Shown here: positions 1-8,113 of the stretch, one piece after another | How the letters are laid out: every line of letters starts with the position of its first letter | Position numbering within the stretch: position 1 is the stretch's first letter | From: Deltaproteobacteria bacterium | Lineage (GTDB): Bacteria > Myxococcota_A > UBA9042 > DTJE01 | Reading direction: 5' to 3' | DNA: 23,597 bases | NCBI GenBank assembly: GCA_013151875.1 | Contig: JAADHL010000061.1 | Location: forward strand, 1 to 23,597 | Translations under genes and position numbers: made by a program | The notes under the pieces: model-generated | Seen by the model: only the letters and a program-made list of their open reading frames with translations | Database searches by the model: none | What the model was told of the DNA's origin: nothing

Positions 1-3000
1 GAACACGCGCATCTGTACTGCGCCTACGGCGCTGCCCTGAGTCTGCTGGAAACGAGCAGCAAGGGGATTGCCGGTCAGGTCCAGGGGATTACCGGAGATG
101 ACCAACGCATCGAGGCCGGTGAAGCGGATATGGCCTACTATCCACCTTTGACGGAAACAATCGGCAGGTATCCGGACTTCGGGGACCATCGCCGTTTCGA
201 CTATATGCCCCGCATGGTGGAAGTGCCCGAGCCGGTCGAGGTGGACGTGTACCTGGAACCTGACGGGGCCGGGCCGATGAAGGTCTATCTGGGCATCGAC
301 ATAGGCTCTACGTCGACAAAGGCGGTCTTGCTGGATTCCCGGATGGGCATGACCGACGACGACCCGCGAGTGCTGGCGGGTTTCTACACGCGCACCGCCG
401 GCCGGCCTATCCAGGCGGTGCAGGCCGTGTTCGAGGCGGCCTCTGAATGGGCCTCCGACCTGGGAATTGAGGTGGTCGGGGCCGGCACCACGGGTTCCGG
501 GCGCAAGTTCATCGGCGCGCTGGTTGGCGCCGACCTGGTCCTGGACGAGATCACCGCGCATGCCCGGGCCGCGGTAGAGCTGGATCCGGAGGTCGATACC
601 ATAATCGAGATCGGGGGTCAGGACTCCAAGTTCACCAGCCTGTCCGGCGGCGCCGTGACCCAGTCGGTGATGAACCACGTGTGCGCGGCTGGCACAGGCA
701 GCTTTATCGAGGAACAGGTCGGTCGACTCGGTTGCTCCCTGGATGAGATGGGTGCGCGAACCATGGGGCGGCGGGCGCCGATGGCCTCGGATCGTTGCAC
801 TGTTTTCATGGAGAGGGACCTCAATCACTTCCTTTCCGAGGGTTATCGGGTGGACGAGGTCCTGTGCTCGGTGCTGCACGCGGTGCGCGACAACTACCTG
901 CTGAAGGTGGCCCGCGACGGCAATATCGGACGGCGAATCTGCTTCCAGGGCGCCACCGCCAGGAACCGTTCCCTGGTTGCCGCCTTCGAGCAGAAACTGG
1001 AAAAACCCATCGACGTGTCGCGTTACTGTCACCTGACCGGGGCCCTGGGAACGGCTCTGGAACTCAGGGACATGGCGGCGCAGGGGCGCCTGCCGGCCTC
1101 TTGTTTCAGGGGGCTGGACTTGTACCGCAAGCATATCCCGGTGCAGACCGAAGTGTGCGAGTTATGCAACAACAACTGCAAGATCCGCCTGGTGGAGGTG
1201 GGCGGCGAGAAGGTGGGATTCGGCTATCTGTGCGGACGCGACCCTGAGGACGAACGCTACGTCTCGGCCAACAGCTCCGGCTTCGACCTGCTGCGTTCCC
1301 GCCGCCGTCATTTCCGGGCCGAGCCTGGACCGATCAAGAGAGAAGTGGTCGTGGGACTGCCGGCGGCACTTCACATGATGGAGGACCTGCCTTTGTGGCG
1401 CAGGTTCTTTGGTGAACTGGGCGCGCGCACGCTTTCCAGCGACAAGATTTCCGACCCAGTCGGGTGGGGCAAGCAGTTGGCCGGCGCCGAGTTCTGCGCG
1501 CCGGTGGCCGCCTGGCACGCGCACGTGGCCTGGCTGGCCGAGCGGACTGATTTCGTGTTCACCCCTTTCTATCTGGAGGCGGAGCACCCGCCCGGGGAAA
1601 GGCGCCAGTTCTGCTACTACACCCAGTACGCCCCCGCTCTGACCTCGAACCCGCCGGCGGGCGGCATTGCCGGTCGCTGCATCTCTCCTTTGCTGCGGGT
1701 GGGGGCGCGCCGGTTCAACGCGTTTGCCGAGCTGCATCGGTCCCTTGTGCCGGCACTGGGCAAGGACTTGACGAGGTCCGAGGTGACTGAGGCATATGAG
1801 AGCGCCCGCGCATGGTTCGACGGGAAGGTCGCGGGCCTGCCCGGAATAATGGAGCAGGCTCGCACCGATGCGGACGAACTGGCCGTCGTGTTGCTGGGTC
1901 GGCCGTACACCGCGCTTTCACCGGCCATGAACGCCGGCATTCCCGACATCCTGGCAAAGCTGGGGGTCAAGGTCTTCTATCAGGATATGTTGCCGGAAAA
2001 GGAACCTGAGGAGTTGGAAACCCTGCTCAGGTACGCCAAATGGCAGCATGCCCGGCGCAATTTCCTGGCCGCCCATGCGGTCGCCACGACGCCCGGTCTG
2101 TACCCGGTGCTTCTGACTTCTTTCAAATGCACTCCTGATGCCTGCACCCTCGAACACTTCCGTCGGATCATGGAAGCCCACGACAAGCCCTATCTGGTGT
2201 TGCAGCTCGACGAATACGATTCCAGCGTGGGGTACGAGACACGCATTGAAGCGGCCTTGCGGTCGTTCAGCAATCATCACAGGGGCGGCGGGCCGGTCGC
2301 GGGCGGGCGCAGGTTGCCTCAGGTGCCTGTTCGGACCCGGGAAGCCCAGGGACGCATTCTTTTCGTGCCGCCCTGGGATACCCTTGCCACGCGGCTGTTC
2401 GTGGCTGGGTTGCGGGAGATCGGCATGGATGCCCGCCTGCTGGAAGAGACGCCCGGGACCATACAGCGGAGCCTGGGTTACAACACGGGGCAGTGCATTC
2501 CGCTTTCCATAATCGTCAACGAGTTCGTGGAGGTCGTGCGCCGGGAAGGCATCGACCCTGGGCGTACGGCCCTGTGGATGCCGGCCTCGTCCATCGGTTG
2601 CAACATCTGCTTTTTTCCGCAGTACGGCAAGGCCCTGCTGGAATCGATCGGCGACGGCTTTGAAAAGGCGAATCTGTACGCGGGTGAGGTTTCCAGCCAC
2701 GAGATCTCGCCCGGGGCCACGCTGAACGCGTTTCATGCCTATACCTTCGCCGGCATGCTGCGGCGCATGCAATGCCGCGTTCGCCCTTATGAAAAGCAGG
2801 CGGGCGAAACCGACCGTGCGGTGGCCTGGGCAATGGACCTGTTCGAGCAGTCCATGCTGGGAATACTGCCCAAACGGGAAACCGTGCGCCGGGTGGTGGA
2901 CTCATTTCTTCAGATTGACACAGTGAAGGAATCGCGGCCCCTGGTGGCCGTGTTCGGCGATCTGTACACGCGGGACAACGACGTATTGAACCAGGACCTG

Positions 3001-3588
3001 CTGCGTGTCATCGAGGCGCACGGCGGCGAGGCGTTGACCACGCCGTACAGCGAGTACCTGAAAATGGTCGCCGGTCCCTACCTGAAAAAATGGTTCCGGG
3101 AGGGTCTGTACAAGGACGTGCTGCTGTCCGCGCCGTTCGTGCTCAGCTTCGATATGCTGGAGTACCCATACAAGCGCGAGTTCGAGCGGGTGCTGGGACA
3201 CAGGCCCGTGGTGAATCCCCAAGGTAATCGCGAGGAGATACTTGCTCGTTTTGGCATGACCATGAACCACACGGGCGAGAGTTTCGATAACCTGTTGAAG
3301 GTCTTTCACCTGCTGGAACGCTACCCAGAGATAAGACTGTTCGTGCAGACGAGTCCGGCGTTTTGCTGTCCGTCGCTGGTCACGGAGGCCATGGCCGCGA
3401 AGATCGAGAGCGAAACCGGCGTGCCGGTGGTCACGGTCAACTACGACGGCACGACCGCCGACCACAACGAGGTTGTGGTCCCCTACCTGGAATTGGCTGT
3501 AGAGTGGGGTGGACAGGCTGTCAGTCTGGAAGGTCCTGACAGATGCCGAAGCAGGTGCAGTTCAGGCACAGGGGGCAGGGGTAGATGA
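1..3588 (+). CDS. Large acyl-CoA dehydratase activase (tandem BadF/HgdC type), 5' end cut off
   Basis: The frame is already open at base 1, so the ATG at 130 is internal and the gene begins outside the window; 1195 residues are visible. The first ~20 residues (HLYCAYGAAL) match the end of a first activase domain; the same element recurs as HLTGALGTAL at about residue 344, closing a second domain. That second domain has the ASKHA phosphate loop GIDIGSTSTK (~97-106), GAGTTGSGR, and GGQDSKF. It also has two cysteines 38 residues apart (C228 in CAAGTGSF, C266 in DRCTVF), spaced like the [4Fe-4S] ligands of HgdC. A Cys-rich CELCNNNCK element follows, then a long region of the type fused to such activases (DUF2229-like / dehydratase-like). 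By family, ATP hydrolysis drives electron transfer to a 2-hydroxyacyl-CoA dehydratase or benzoyl-CoA reductase-like partner; the substrate here is unknown. The C-terminal ~23 residues are antisense to the next gene. Confidence 0.9.
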   Translation, partial: EHAHLYCAYGAALSLLETSSKGIAGQVQGITGDDQRIEAGEADMAYYPPLTETIGRYPDFGDHRRFDYMPRMVEVPEPVEVDVYLEPDGAGPMKVYLGIDIGSTSTKAVLLDSRMGMTDDDPRVLAGFYTRTAGRPIQAVQAVFEAASEWASDLGIEVVGAGTTGSGRKFIGALVGADLVLDEITAHARAAVELDPEVDTIIEIGGQDSKFTSLSGGAVTQSVMNHVCAAGTGSFIEEQVGRLGCSLDEMGARTMGRRAPMASDRCTVFMERDLNHFLSEGYRVDEVLCSVLHAVRDNYLLKVARDGNIGRRICFQGATARNRSLVAAFEQKLEKPIDVSRYCHLTGALGTALELRDMAAQGRLPASCFRGLDLYRKHIPVQTEVCELCNNNCKIRLVEVGGEKVGFGYLCGRDPEDERYVSANSSGFDLLRSRRRHFRAEPGPIKREVVVGLPAALHMMEDLPLWRRFFGELGARTLSSDKISDPVGWGKQLAGAEFCAPVAAWHAHVAWLAERTDFVFTPFYLEAEHPPGERRQFCYYTQYAPALTSNPPAGGIAGRCISPLLRVGARRFNAFAELHRSLVPALGKDLTRSEVTEAYESARAWFDGKVAGLPGIMEQARTDADELAVVLLGRPYTALSPAMNAGIPDILAKLGVKVFYQDMLPEKEPEELETLLRYAKWQHARRNFLAAHAVATTPGLYPVLLTSFKCTPDACTLEHFRRIMEAHDKPYLVLQLDEYDSSVGYETRIEAALRSFSNHHRGGGPVAGGRRLPQVPVRTREAQGRILFVPPWDTLATRLFVAGLREIGMDARLLEETPGTIQRSLGYNTGQCIPLSIIVNEFVEVVRREGIDPGRTALWMPASSIGCNICFFPQYGKALLESIGDGFEKANLYAGEVSSHEISPGATLNAFHAYTFAGMLRRMQCRVRPYEKQAGETDRAVAWAMDLFEQSMLGILPKRETVRRVVDSFLQIDTVKESRPLVAVFGDLYTRDNDVLNQDLLRVIEAHGGEALTTPYSEYLKMVAGPYLKKWFREGLYKDVLLSAPFVLSFDMLEYPYKREFERVLGHRPVVNPQGNREEILARFGMTMNHTGESFDNLLKVFHLLERYPEIRLFVQTSPAFCCPSLVTEAMAAKIESETGVPVVTVNYDGTTADHNEVVVPYLELAVEWGGQAVSLEGPDRCRSRCSSGTGGRGR

Positions 3589-6196
3589 ACGCGCACTGCT
3601 GCCATGGCTGACAATCCGCGTCCTTGACGCAGGTGCCTTCGGGCATGGCCAAGCACTGTCCCACGGAGAAGCACCCCGGGTCGCAATCCGGGGCGTTCGG
3701 GTCACAATCGACGCAGATGGTCTGATCAGAGTTCGTCAGATCGCAGTACTCGCCGGACGGGCAGTCCTCGTCGGCCATGCAGTCAGGCGGGGGAGGCGCG
3801 GGCTGGCAGGTATTCTCGCACGCCTCGATGCTGTCGAAGATGAAGCCGCAGTCGGGCCAGCACCCGCACCCGGACTCGTACACGCACTTCTCGCCGTCGA
3901 AAATGACCCCGAGCACCAGACCGCACACCCCATGGGAGCCGGGCTTGATCTCCTTGCACTCCTGGGGCTGGTCGGGCACGCATTTGCCGGGTGTATCGGC
4001 CACGAAGCAATAGGCCCCGGGCGGGCAGATGATTGCACCCTCGCAGTGCTCGCCCGCCTTGCAGTCGCCGTCGTTCCAGCACTCGCCGGGGGGCAGTCCC
4101 TTGTCCTTGCACACGCCCTCGCACGGCGGGTAAATGGCCAGACAGAACTCGCCCGGCATGCAGCAGTCGCCCAGGGAACCGTTGAAGTCGCAGTACTGGC
4201 CGTCCGCGCAGTCGGAATCATCGTTGCACTTCTTCTCTTGAGGGACGCAGGTGCCTTGTGACCAGCAGGGGGCCAGGCAAGGTGGGTCATCGTCCGCGCA
4301 TGGCGGGCAGATGGTCTCGACTTCACAGGTGAATCCGGTGGGACAGTCGGAAGCCGACATGCATTCGGACTCCTTGGGCGCGCACTTGCCGGGCCAGTCA
4401 CCGCCGATGCAGTTCACGTCCGGGTCGGTCGGGTCACCGCAGTTGGCAAACAGGACGCCTTCGCACTGCTCGTTGAAGGCGCAGTCGTCGTCGGTCCAGC
4501 ACAGACCGGGCTGCAACCTGCAAACACCTCCCTCGCAAGGCGGGATATTGGCGTCGCAGAAGGCGTTGGGCGGGCAGCAGTCCATGGTCCCGTCGTACAC
4601 GATGAAGTCGCAGTACTCGTATTCGGCGCAGTCCTTGTCGGACAGGCAGCCTTCGACGGGCTTTGGCTTGCACTCGTAGGGTCCGATGCATTTTTCGCCC
4701 GTTGCCGGGTCGCACTTTACGACATCGCAATACTGCTCGTCCTCGCAGTCAGCGTCCGTCCAGCACTGGCCGGGTTCAAGCCCGGTGTCTTCACACGTGC
4801 CGAAGCATGGACAGGGGTAGCAGGCCGGGCAAGGTCCCGTGACGCATTTCTGGCCCTTGGAGCAGTCAGCGTCCTTCACGCATTGTCCATCAGGCACGGG
4901 GTCGCAGGTGCCCTTGCACCAGTCGTTGCCGCACAGAACATTGCAGTATTGGCCGGGGGCGCACTCCGCATCCGCCTCGCACTCTACCGGCTCGTCGGCA
5001 ACGCACTTGCCGGGATGATCCGCCGCGAAGCAGGCAGCGCCTTCGGGACAGATGGAGGCGCCTTCGCAGTGCTGGCCGTTTTCGCAGTCGGCGTCGTTCC
5101 AGCAGAGGCCAGGTTTCATCTTGCACGTGCCGGGACAGACCGGATATCCGTCCGGGCATCCTGCCCCGTCCTCGTCCAGAGGGACGCAACAGCCCACCAT
5201 CTCGTCCCATGGGCTGTGGTCGCAGAACTCGTATTGCAGACAATCCTTGTCCGTCTGGCACTCCGGCTGCGGCTGCGGGAGGCACTCGCCCACCACCTGA
5301 CATGGGGCCTTGCACGGAGGATCCTCGTCCACGCAAGGTGGGCAGATCGTCTCGGTTTTGCAGTACTCGCCCGGCTCGCAGTCGGAGTCGGTCTGGCACT
5401 CGCTGGGCTCGGTCTTGGGCGCGCACTCACCCTTCATCAGGCACGGGGCGTCGCAGGCCGGGTCCGCATCGACGCAGGGCGGGCAATCCTCCACCATTTT
5501 GCAGTATTCGTCCGGGGCGCAGTCGGCGTCCGACTTGCATTCGCTTGGTTCCGGAGCGGGCACGCACTTGCCGCCGTCCGCGCACCACCCGTCATCGCCG
5601 CACCACGAATCGTTCTGGCAGATGAAACCGTCCGGACAGTCCGTGTCGTCGGCGCAAACCGTGTTTTTGGCCAGGCATGCAAGGAAGTCGTCGTTCTGCT
5701 CGAACCCGCAGGCGCCGTTCTCCCCGTAATGTCCGCAGGTCGTGAGCTTGAGACAGTCGAACCAGTCCAGCCAGACGCACGGCGTATAGACCGCCTGTTC
5801 GGCGCAGACCTCGCCCGAGCAGCCGCTCTGCACGCACTCGTTTTCATCGGGGACGCACTCGCCGTAACAGACGTCGCACATCTGGCAGCCGGGGGGTGAC
5901 TGGCAGTCGCCGTCGGACACGGAGCAGTGGGTGCCCTCCTTGCAGTCCGTGTCGGAGTAGCAGCCCTGTTGCACGGGCTCGCACTTGTAATCGCACTTGC
6001 CGTCAACGCACTGCCAACCACCGTTCAGACAAAGATCGTGGGGCAGACCCTCGCAGTCCGCGGGCGCGGCGCACTCCACTTCCGGCACGGCCGGCGTCTG
6101 CGTACAGTTGGCCCTTTCGTTACCGGTCGCCGCGACCAGCAGGATCAACCCGCCCATGGGCGCGAACAGCCTCATCAACAATCCACGATGTTTCAT
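3521..6196 (-). CDS. Exported cysteine-rich modular repeat protein
   Basis: The 891-residue product starts at an ATG with AGGAGGA five bases upstream. A basic N-terminus and hydrophobic core (about residues 1-24) form a signal peptide; the first Cys (C31) is not in a good lipobox, so the protein is probably soluble or surface-exposed. The rest is about 16 modules beginning D-x-D-C-x4-C, with several classes: CPPC-x-D-x-DPPC-x-APC; a CC-containing class beginning YEFC or YEYC; an HCEG...GKC class; and a CP-x-C-x2-C-x-CFG-x-C class. Residues ~118-174 hold eight cysteines in the order seen in 'eight-cysteine-cluster' domains of myxobacterial secreted proteins (SGEVC...CGFEQ...CL). Residues ~744-796 resemble a degenerate Kunitz/BPTI unit (GVCG, then FDSIEACENTC). 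Many disulfides imply action outside the cytoplasm. Function is unknown; adhesion, matrix or inhibitor roles are guesses. Its 3' end overlaps the activase gene tail-to-tail by 68 bases. Confidence 0.88.
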   Translation of the reverse strand: MKHRGLLMRLFAPMGGLILLVAATGNERANCTQTPAVPEVECAAPADCEGLPHDLCLNGGWQCVDGKCDYKCEPVQQGCYSDTDCKEGTHCSVSDGDCQSPPGCQMCDVCYGECVPDENECVQSGCSGEVCAEQAVYTPCVWLDWFDCLKLTTCGHYGENGACGFEQNDDFLACLAKNTVCADDTDCPDGFICQNDSWCGDDGWCADGGKCVPAPEPSECKSDADCAPDEYCKMVEDCPPCVDADPACDAPCLMKGECAPKTEPSECQTDSDCEPGEYCKTETICPPCVDEDPPCKAPCQVVGECLPQPQPECQTDKDCLQYEFCDHSPWDEMVGCCVPLDEDGAGCPDGYPVCPGTCKMKPGLCWNDADCENGQHCEGASICPEGAACFAADHPGKCVADEPVECEADAECAPGQYCNVLCGNDWCKGTCDPVPDGQCVKDADCSKGQKCVTGPCPACYPCPCFGTCEDTGLEPGQCWTDADCEDEQYCDVVKCDPATGEKCIGPYECKPKPVEGCLSDKDCAEYEYCDFIVYDGTMDCCPPNAFCDANIPPCEGGVCRLQPGLCWTDDDCAFNEQCEGVLFANCGDPTDPDVNCIGGDWPGKCAPKESECMSASDCPTGFTCEVETICPPCADDDPPCLAPCWSQGTCVPQEKKCNDDSDCADGQYCDFNGSLGDCCMPGEFCLAIYPPCEGVCKDKGLPPGECWNDGDCKAGEHCEGAIICPPGAYCFVADTPGKCVPDQPQECKEIKPGSHGVCGLVLGVIFDGEKCVYESGCGCWPDCGFIFDSIEACENTCQPAPPPPDCMADEDCPSGEYCDLTNSDQTICVDCDPNAPDCDPGCFSVGQCLAMPEGTCVKDADCQPWQQCAFIYPCPLCLNCTCFGICQDLPD

Positions 6197-6479
6197 GACA
6201 TCCTCCTGATATCACCCTTTCAGGTTCCGGCAATTCTACCAGATTGCCACCCACCTTTTCCAAGGTGGAGCCTTTTCCGTGACCGATTGATTTGCAGTAA
6301 GCATGCCAACAATGTAAACGAATGAAAACAATGGGTTGAGTGTCGGGTGGGGTGGCTGGTGTGTCGTGATAATGACATTGATGTCCGGGTCGCGGGCCAT
6401 TCAGGCTTTGTCGTCGTCAGGATGAACAATCGTCGGCAATCAGCCGGTGTTGTTCCAAAACAATCATTGTGAAGGAGAG
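6197..6479. other. 283-base intergenic region with one short hairpin
   Basis: This is the longest gene-free stretch. It is more AT-rich than its surroundings and contains a perfect 7-base inverted repeat with a 4-base loop at 6251-6268 (CCACCTT/AAGGTGG). No T-run follows the hairpin on the minus strand, so it is a poor intrinsic terminator for the 6480-7868 gene. A 69-codon minus-strand ORF (6220-6429) has no convincing ribosome site and no recognisable domain, so I do not call it. Nothing else is evident. Confidence 0.5.
6233..6263 (-). promoter_or_regulatory. Possible sigma-70-like promoter of the Cys-rich gene
   Basis: Read on the minus strand: TTGGAA (6263-6258), a 19-base spacer, then TAGAAT (6238-6233), about 25 bases before the AGGAGGA ribosome site. 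The spacer is longer than ideal. The -35 element lies inside the 6251-6268 hairpin, which could therefore also be an operator. This is pattern matching only. Confidence 0.25.
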
Positions 6480-7868
6480 TCAGTTCTTATTGCCGGATTT
6501 CCCCGCGTCTTTTTGGTATTGGAAGCCCACCCTCACGCCGATTTGAAAACCGTCGGTGGGGCGGTAGAGGCCGAGGTCCGTTCCGGCTGTCCTGATTGAC
6601 ACGTCCCTGGAGTAGACCCCGAATATGCTTACGTTCTTCAGCACGTTGACGTCGACAGCGCCCGCGAACACCAGACGGTTCGGGTGAAAGAGCCCCTTGA
6701 AAGAAGTGAAGCCCCTTTGAGCCAGGTTCAGACGGATGCCCACCAGGTCCAGGACGTTGATGTCCGCCCCGATGCCGAGCTGGCTGTATTCGCCCTTTGC
6801 ATCCCAGTCCAGGCGGACCCAGGCCATCAACAGGTCCTTCGCTTTCACGAACACGGCAGCCATGGCCCCCATTCTGGTGTCCAGGACGTCGTCGAGCATC
6901 CTGGCCTTGGTTTTGGCGTTGTAGGGGTCGGAAGATGAGAAATCCCAGCGATCCACCATGTACAGGGAATCGAAATAGGGCGCCACATATCCAGGGCCCA
7001 GGTACCTCCACTCCGCGGCCAGCCCGAAGCGCACGGCCTTGATTGCGCGGATATCCAGGGCCAGGCCGGTGTGCAGACCAGAGCCGGACCCCACCATGGA
7101 CATGGCGAAATATGGAACTACTTCGGCAGAGTCGGATTGGTAGACGGGCCAGCGGACGTCAAGGCCCGCGCCCATGACATGTCTGCGTTCGACAAGGGGA
7201 AGATCAGCGTTTCCCAAAGCGATCTTTCGGCCGACGCGCCTGTATCTGGCCGGCGCCTTGAAATCCGCGACCAGGGTGCCTCCGATCTCCATGCGTCCAA
7301 CGAAACCGCCGGGATGGATCGCCTGAAACGGTCTTACATAGATGCGGCCCCCAGCGACCTCCGGCGCCAGAACGGAGTCCATGAACATTGCCACTCCGCC
7401 GTATGCCGAGTCCCAGGAGCCGGTAAAACCCGTGCGCCAGTGATCGGCGTCCACGGTCGAGTTGAAGCGCGACACCAGGTTTCCGACTCCCAGACCGAAA
7501 CCGGACACCGGAGCAATAGCGATGGACAAGCGGTCCTTGGGACGTGTGTAGGAGACCTCGCGGACGAGCCTGCCGAAATCAGCAACCTCATCCCAGTACT
7601 GCATCCTGAACCCGTGCGCGTGGAACCTGAGAGGGGCGCCGACCGTCATGCGAAAGCCCTTGACGGACAAGTCCAGAAAGGCATCGGCGCCGAATGCCCA
7701 CTCGCGGTTGATCATTCCTCCCATGCCCGACACGTACCAACCCAGCACCAGTCCGTCGTCCGGTTCTCCGGCCACGCCGGCGGCGTCGGCGGCCAGGGTC
7801 GGGGCAGGCGGAATCAGGACCGGCAGAGTCAAGACCGCAAGGCACAATAATCCCGTAAAAGCGCGCAT
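6480..7868 (-). CDS. Probable outer-membrane beta-barrel protein, function unknown
   Basis: The 462-residue product has a clear signal peptide: MRAF, a hydrophobic stretch, then a probable cleavage after PTLAA at about residue 27. The mature protein is rich in Gly and aromatic residues and in alternating polar/hydrophobic runs, such as GFGLGVGNLVSRF, GGVAMFMDSV and SQLGIGADINVLD. It has no long hydrophobic helix after the signal. That pattern suits an outer-membrane barrel; I do not recognise the family. The C-terminus (VGFQYQ, then a charged tail ending NKN) does not end in the aromatic residue typical of many barrel proteins, which tempers the call. No strong Shine-Dalgarno precedes the ATG; a possible promoter lies close enough to make the message nearly leaderless. 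It lies upstream of the Cys-rich gene on the same strand but 283 bases away, so probably a separate unit. Confidence 0.7.
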   Translation of the reverse strand: MRAFTGLLCLAVLTLPVLIPPAPTLAADAAGVAGEPDDGLVLGWYVSGMGGMINREWAFGADAFLDLSVKGFRMTVGAPLRFHAHGFRMQYWDEVADFGRLVREVSYTRPKDRLSIAIAPVSGFGLGVGNLVSRFNSTVDADHWRTGFTGSWDSAYGGVAMFMDSVLAPEVAGGRIYVRPFQAIHPGGFVGRMEIGGTLVADFKAPARYRRVGRKIALGNADLPLVERRHVMGAGLDVRWPVYQSDSAEVVPYFAMSMVGSGSGLHTGLALDIRAIKAVRFGLAAEWRYLGPGYVAPYFDSLYMVDRWDFSSSDPYNAKTKARMLDDVLDTRMGAMAAVFVKAKDLLMAWVRLDWDAKGEYSQLGIGADINVLDLVGIRLNLAQRGFTSFKGLFHPNRLVFAGAVDVNVLKNVSIFGVYSRDVSIRTAGTDLGLYRPTDGFQIGVRVGFQYQKDAGKSGNKN

Positions 7869-7877
7869 CGCCCATAG

Positions 7878-7907
7878 ATCTTAGTCGGAGGGTTCGTTGG
7901 GCACCAA
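7878..7907 (-). promoter_or_regulatory. Possible promoter of the barrel protein gene
   Basis: On the minus strand TTGGTG (7907-7902), an 18-base spacer and TAAGAT (7883-7878) precede the ATG at 7868. With a start site about 7 bases after the -10 element, the transcript would begin only a few bases before the ATG, which fits the absence of a Shine-Dalgarno there. This is inferred from sequence alone. Confidence 0.35.
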
Positions 7908-7911
7908 GCGG

Positions 7912-7928
7912 GCGTCCTTTTCGGACGC
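7912..7928 (-). terminator. Hairpin in the left direct repeat (possible terminator remnant)
   Basis: A perfect 6-base stem GCGTCC/GGACGC surrounds a 5-base loop. It is the counterpart of the hairpin directly after the nuoI stop codon, and here it follows a copy of the last nuoI codons. It lacks a strong T-run, so terminator activity is uncertain. Confidence 0.35.
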
Positions 7929-7953
7929 TGTTTACTTGAATTCGCCGCCCTGC
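7913..7953. repeat. Left copy of a 41-base direct repeat (nuoI 3'-end duplication)
   Basis: Bases 7922-7953 are identical over 32 bases to 9347-9378. Extending to 7913 gives 41 bases with two mismatches (7918 and 7921), both in the hairpin loop. On the minus strand the repeat spells the nuoI C-terminus QGGEFK plus stop, followed by the hairpin. Just upstream on that strand an AAG lines up with nuoI if one extra codon (AGG) is allowed. The copies are 1425 bases apart in the same orientation and bracket the 8114-9292 gene. Confidence 0.9.
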
Positions 7954-8039
7954 CTCTTGGCTTTGGACCGCGACCTGTGCCAAAGTTGCTGATCTTGAAT
8001 GATGATCCGCCATCAGAGGTGGGGCCAAGCCGGTTCCGC

Positions 8040-8068
8040 TTGTGTTCCACGTAACAAGCCATTAGGCT
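8040..8068 (+). promoter_or_regulatory. Possible promoter of the CDP-alcohol transferase/HD gene
   Basis: TTGTGT (8040-8045), a 17-base spacer and TAGGCT (8063-8068) lie 45 bases before the ATG at 8114. Ribosome site AAGGAG comes seven bases before that ATG. The promoter lies inside the segment bracketed by the direct repeats, so the gene could travel with its own expression signals. Confidence 0.35.
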
Positions 8069-8113
8069 GAACAGCCCTCCGGGTGTAGCCCTCGGAATAC
8101 GAAAGGAGAATTA

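Noticed and set aside
4883..5899. A 338-codon plus-strand ORF opposite the Cys-rich gene
   Set aside because: Its apparent Ala/Val-Leu-Ala repeats are the reverse reading of the Cys/Asp modules.
3521..6196. Regularly spaced short repeats suggesting a CRISPR array
   Set aside because: The repetition is of codons for Cys/Asp modules in one open frame; repeats are degenerate, with variable spacing and no unique spacers.
6220..6429. Small minus-strand ORF of 69 codons between the barrel and Cys-rich genes
   Set aside because: No ribosome site, no domain, and composition like non-coding DNA.
7829..8062. Small minus-strand ORF containing part of the left repeat
   Set aside because: It reads the repeat in a different frame from nuoI and overlaps the start of the barrel gene; the in-frame remnant is only about ten codons, too short to call a pseudogene.
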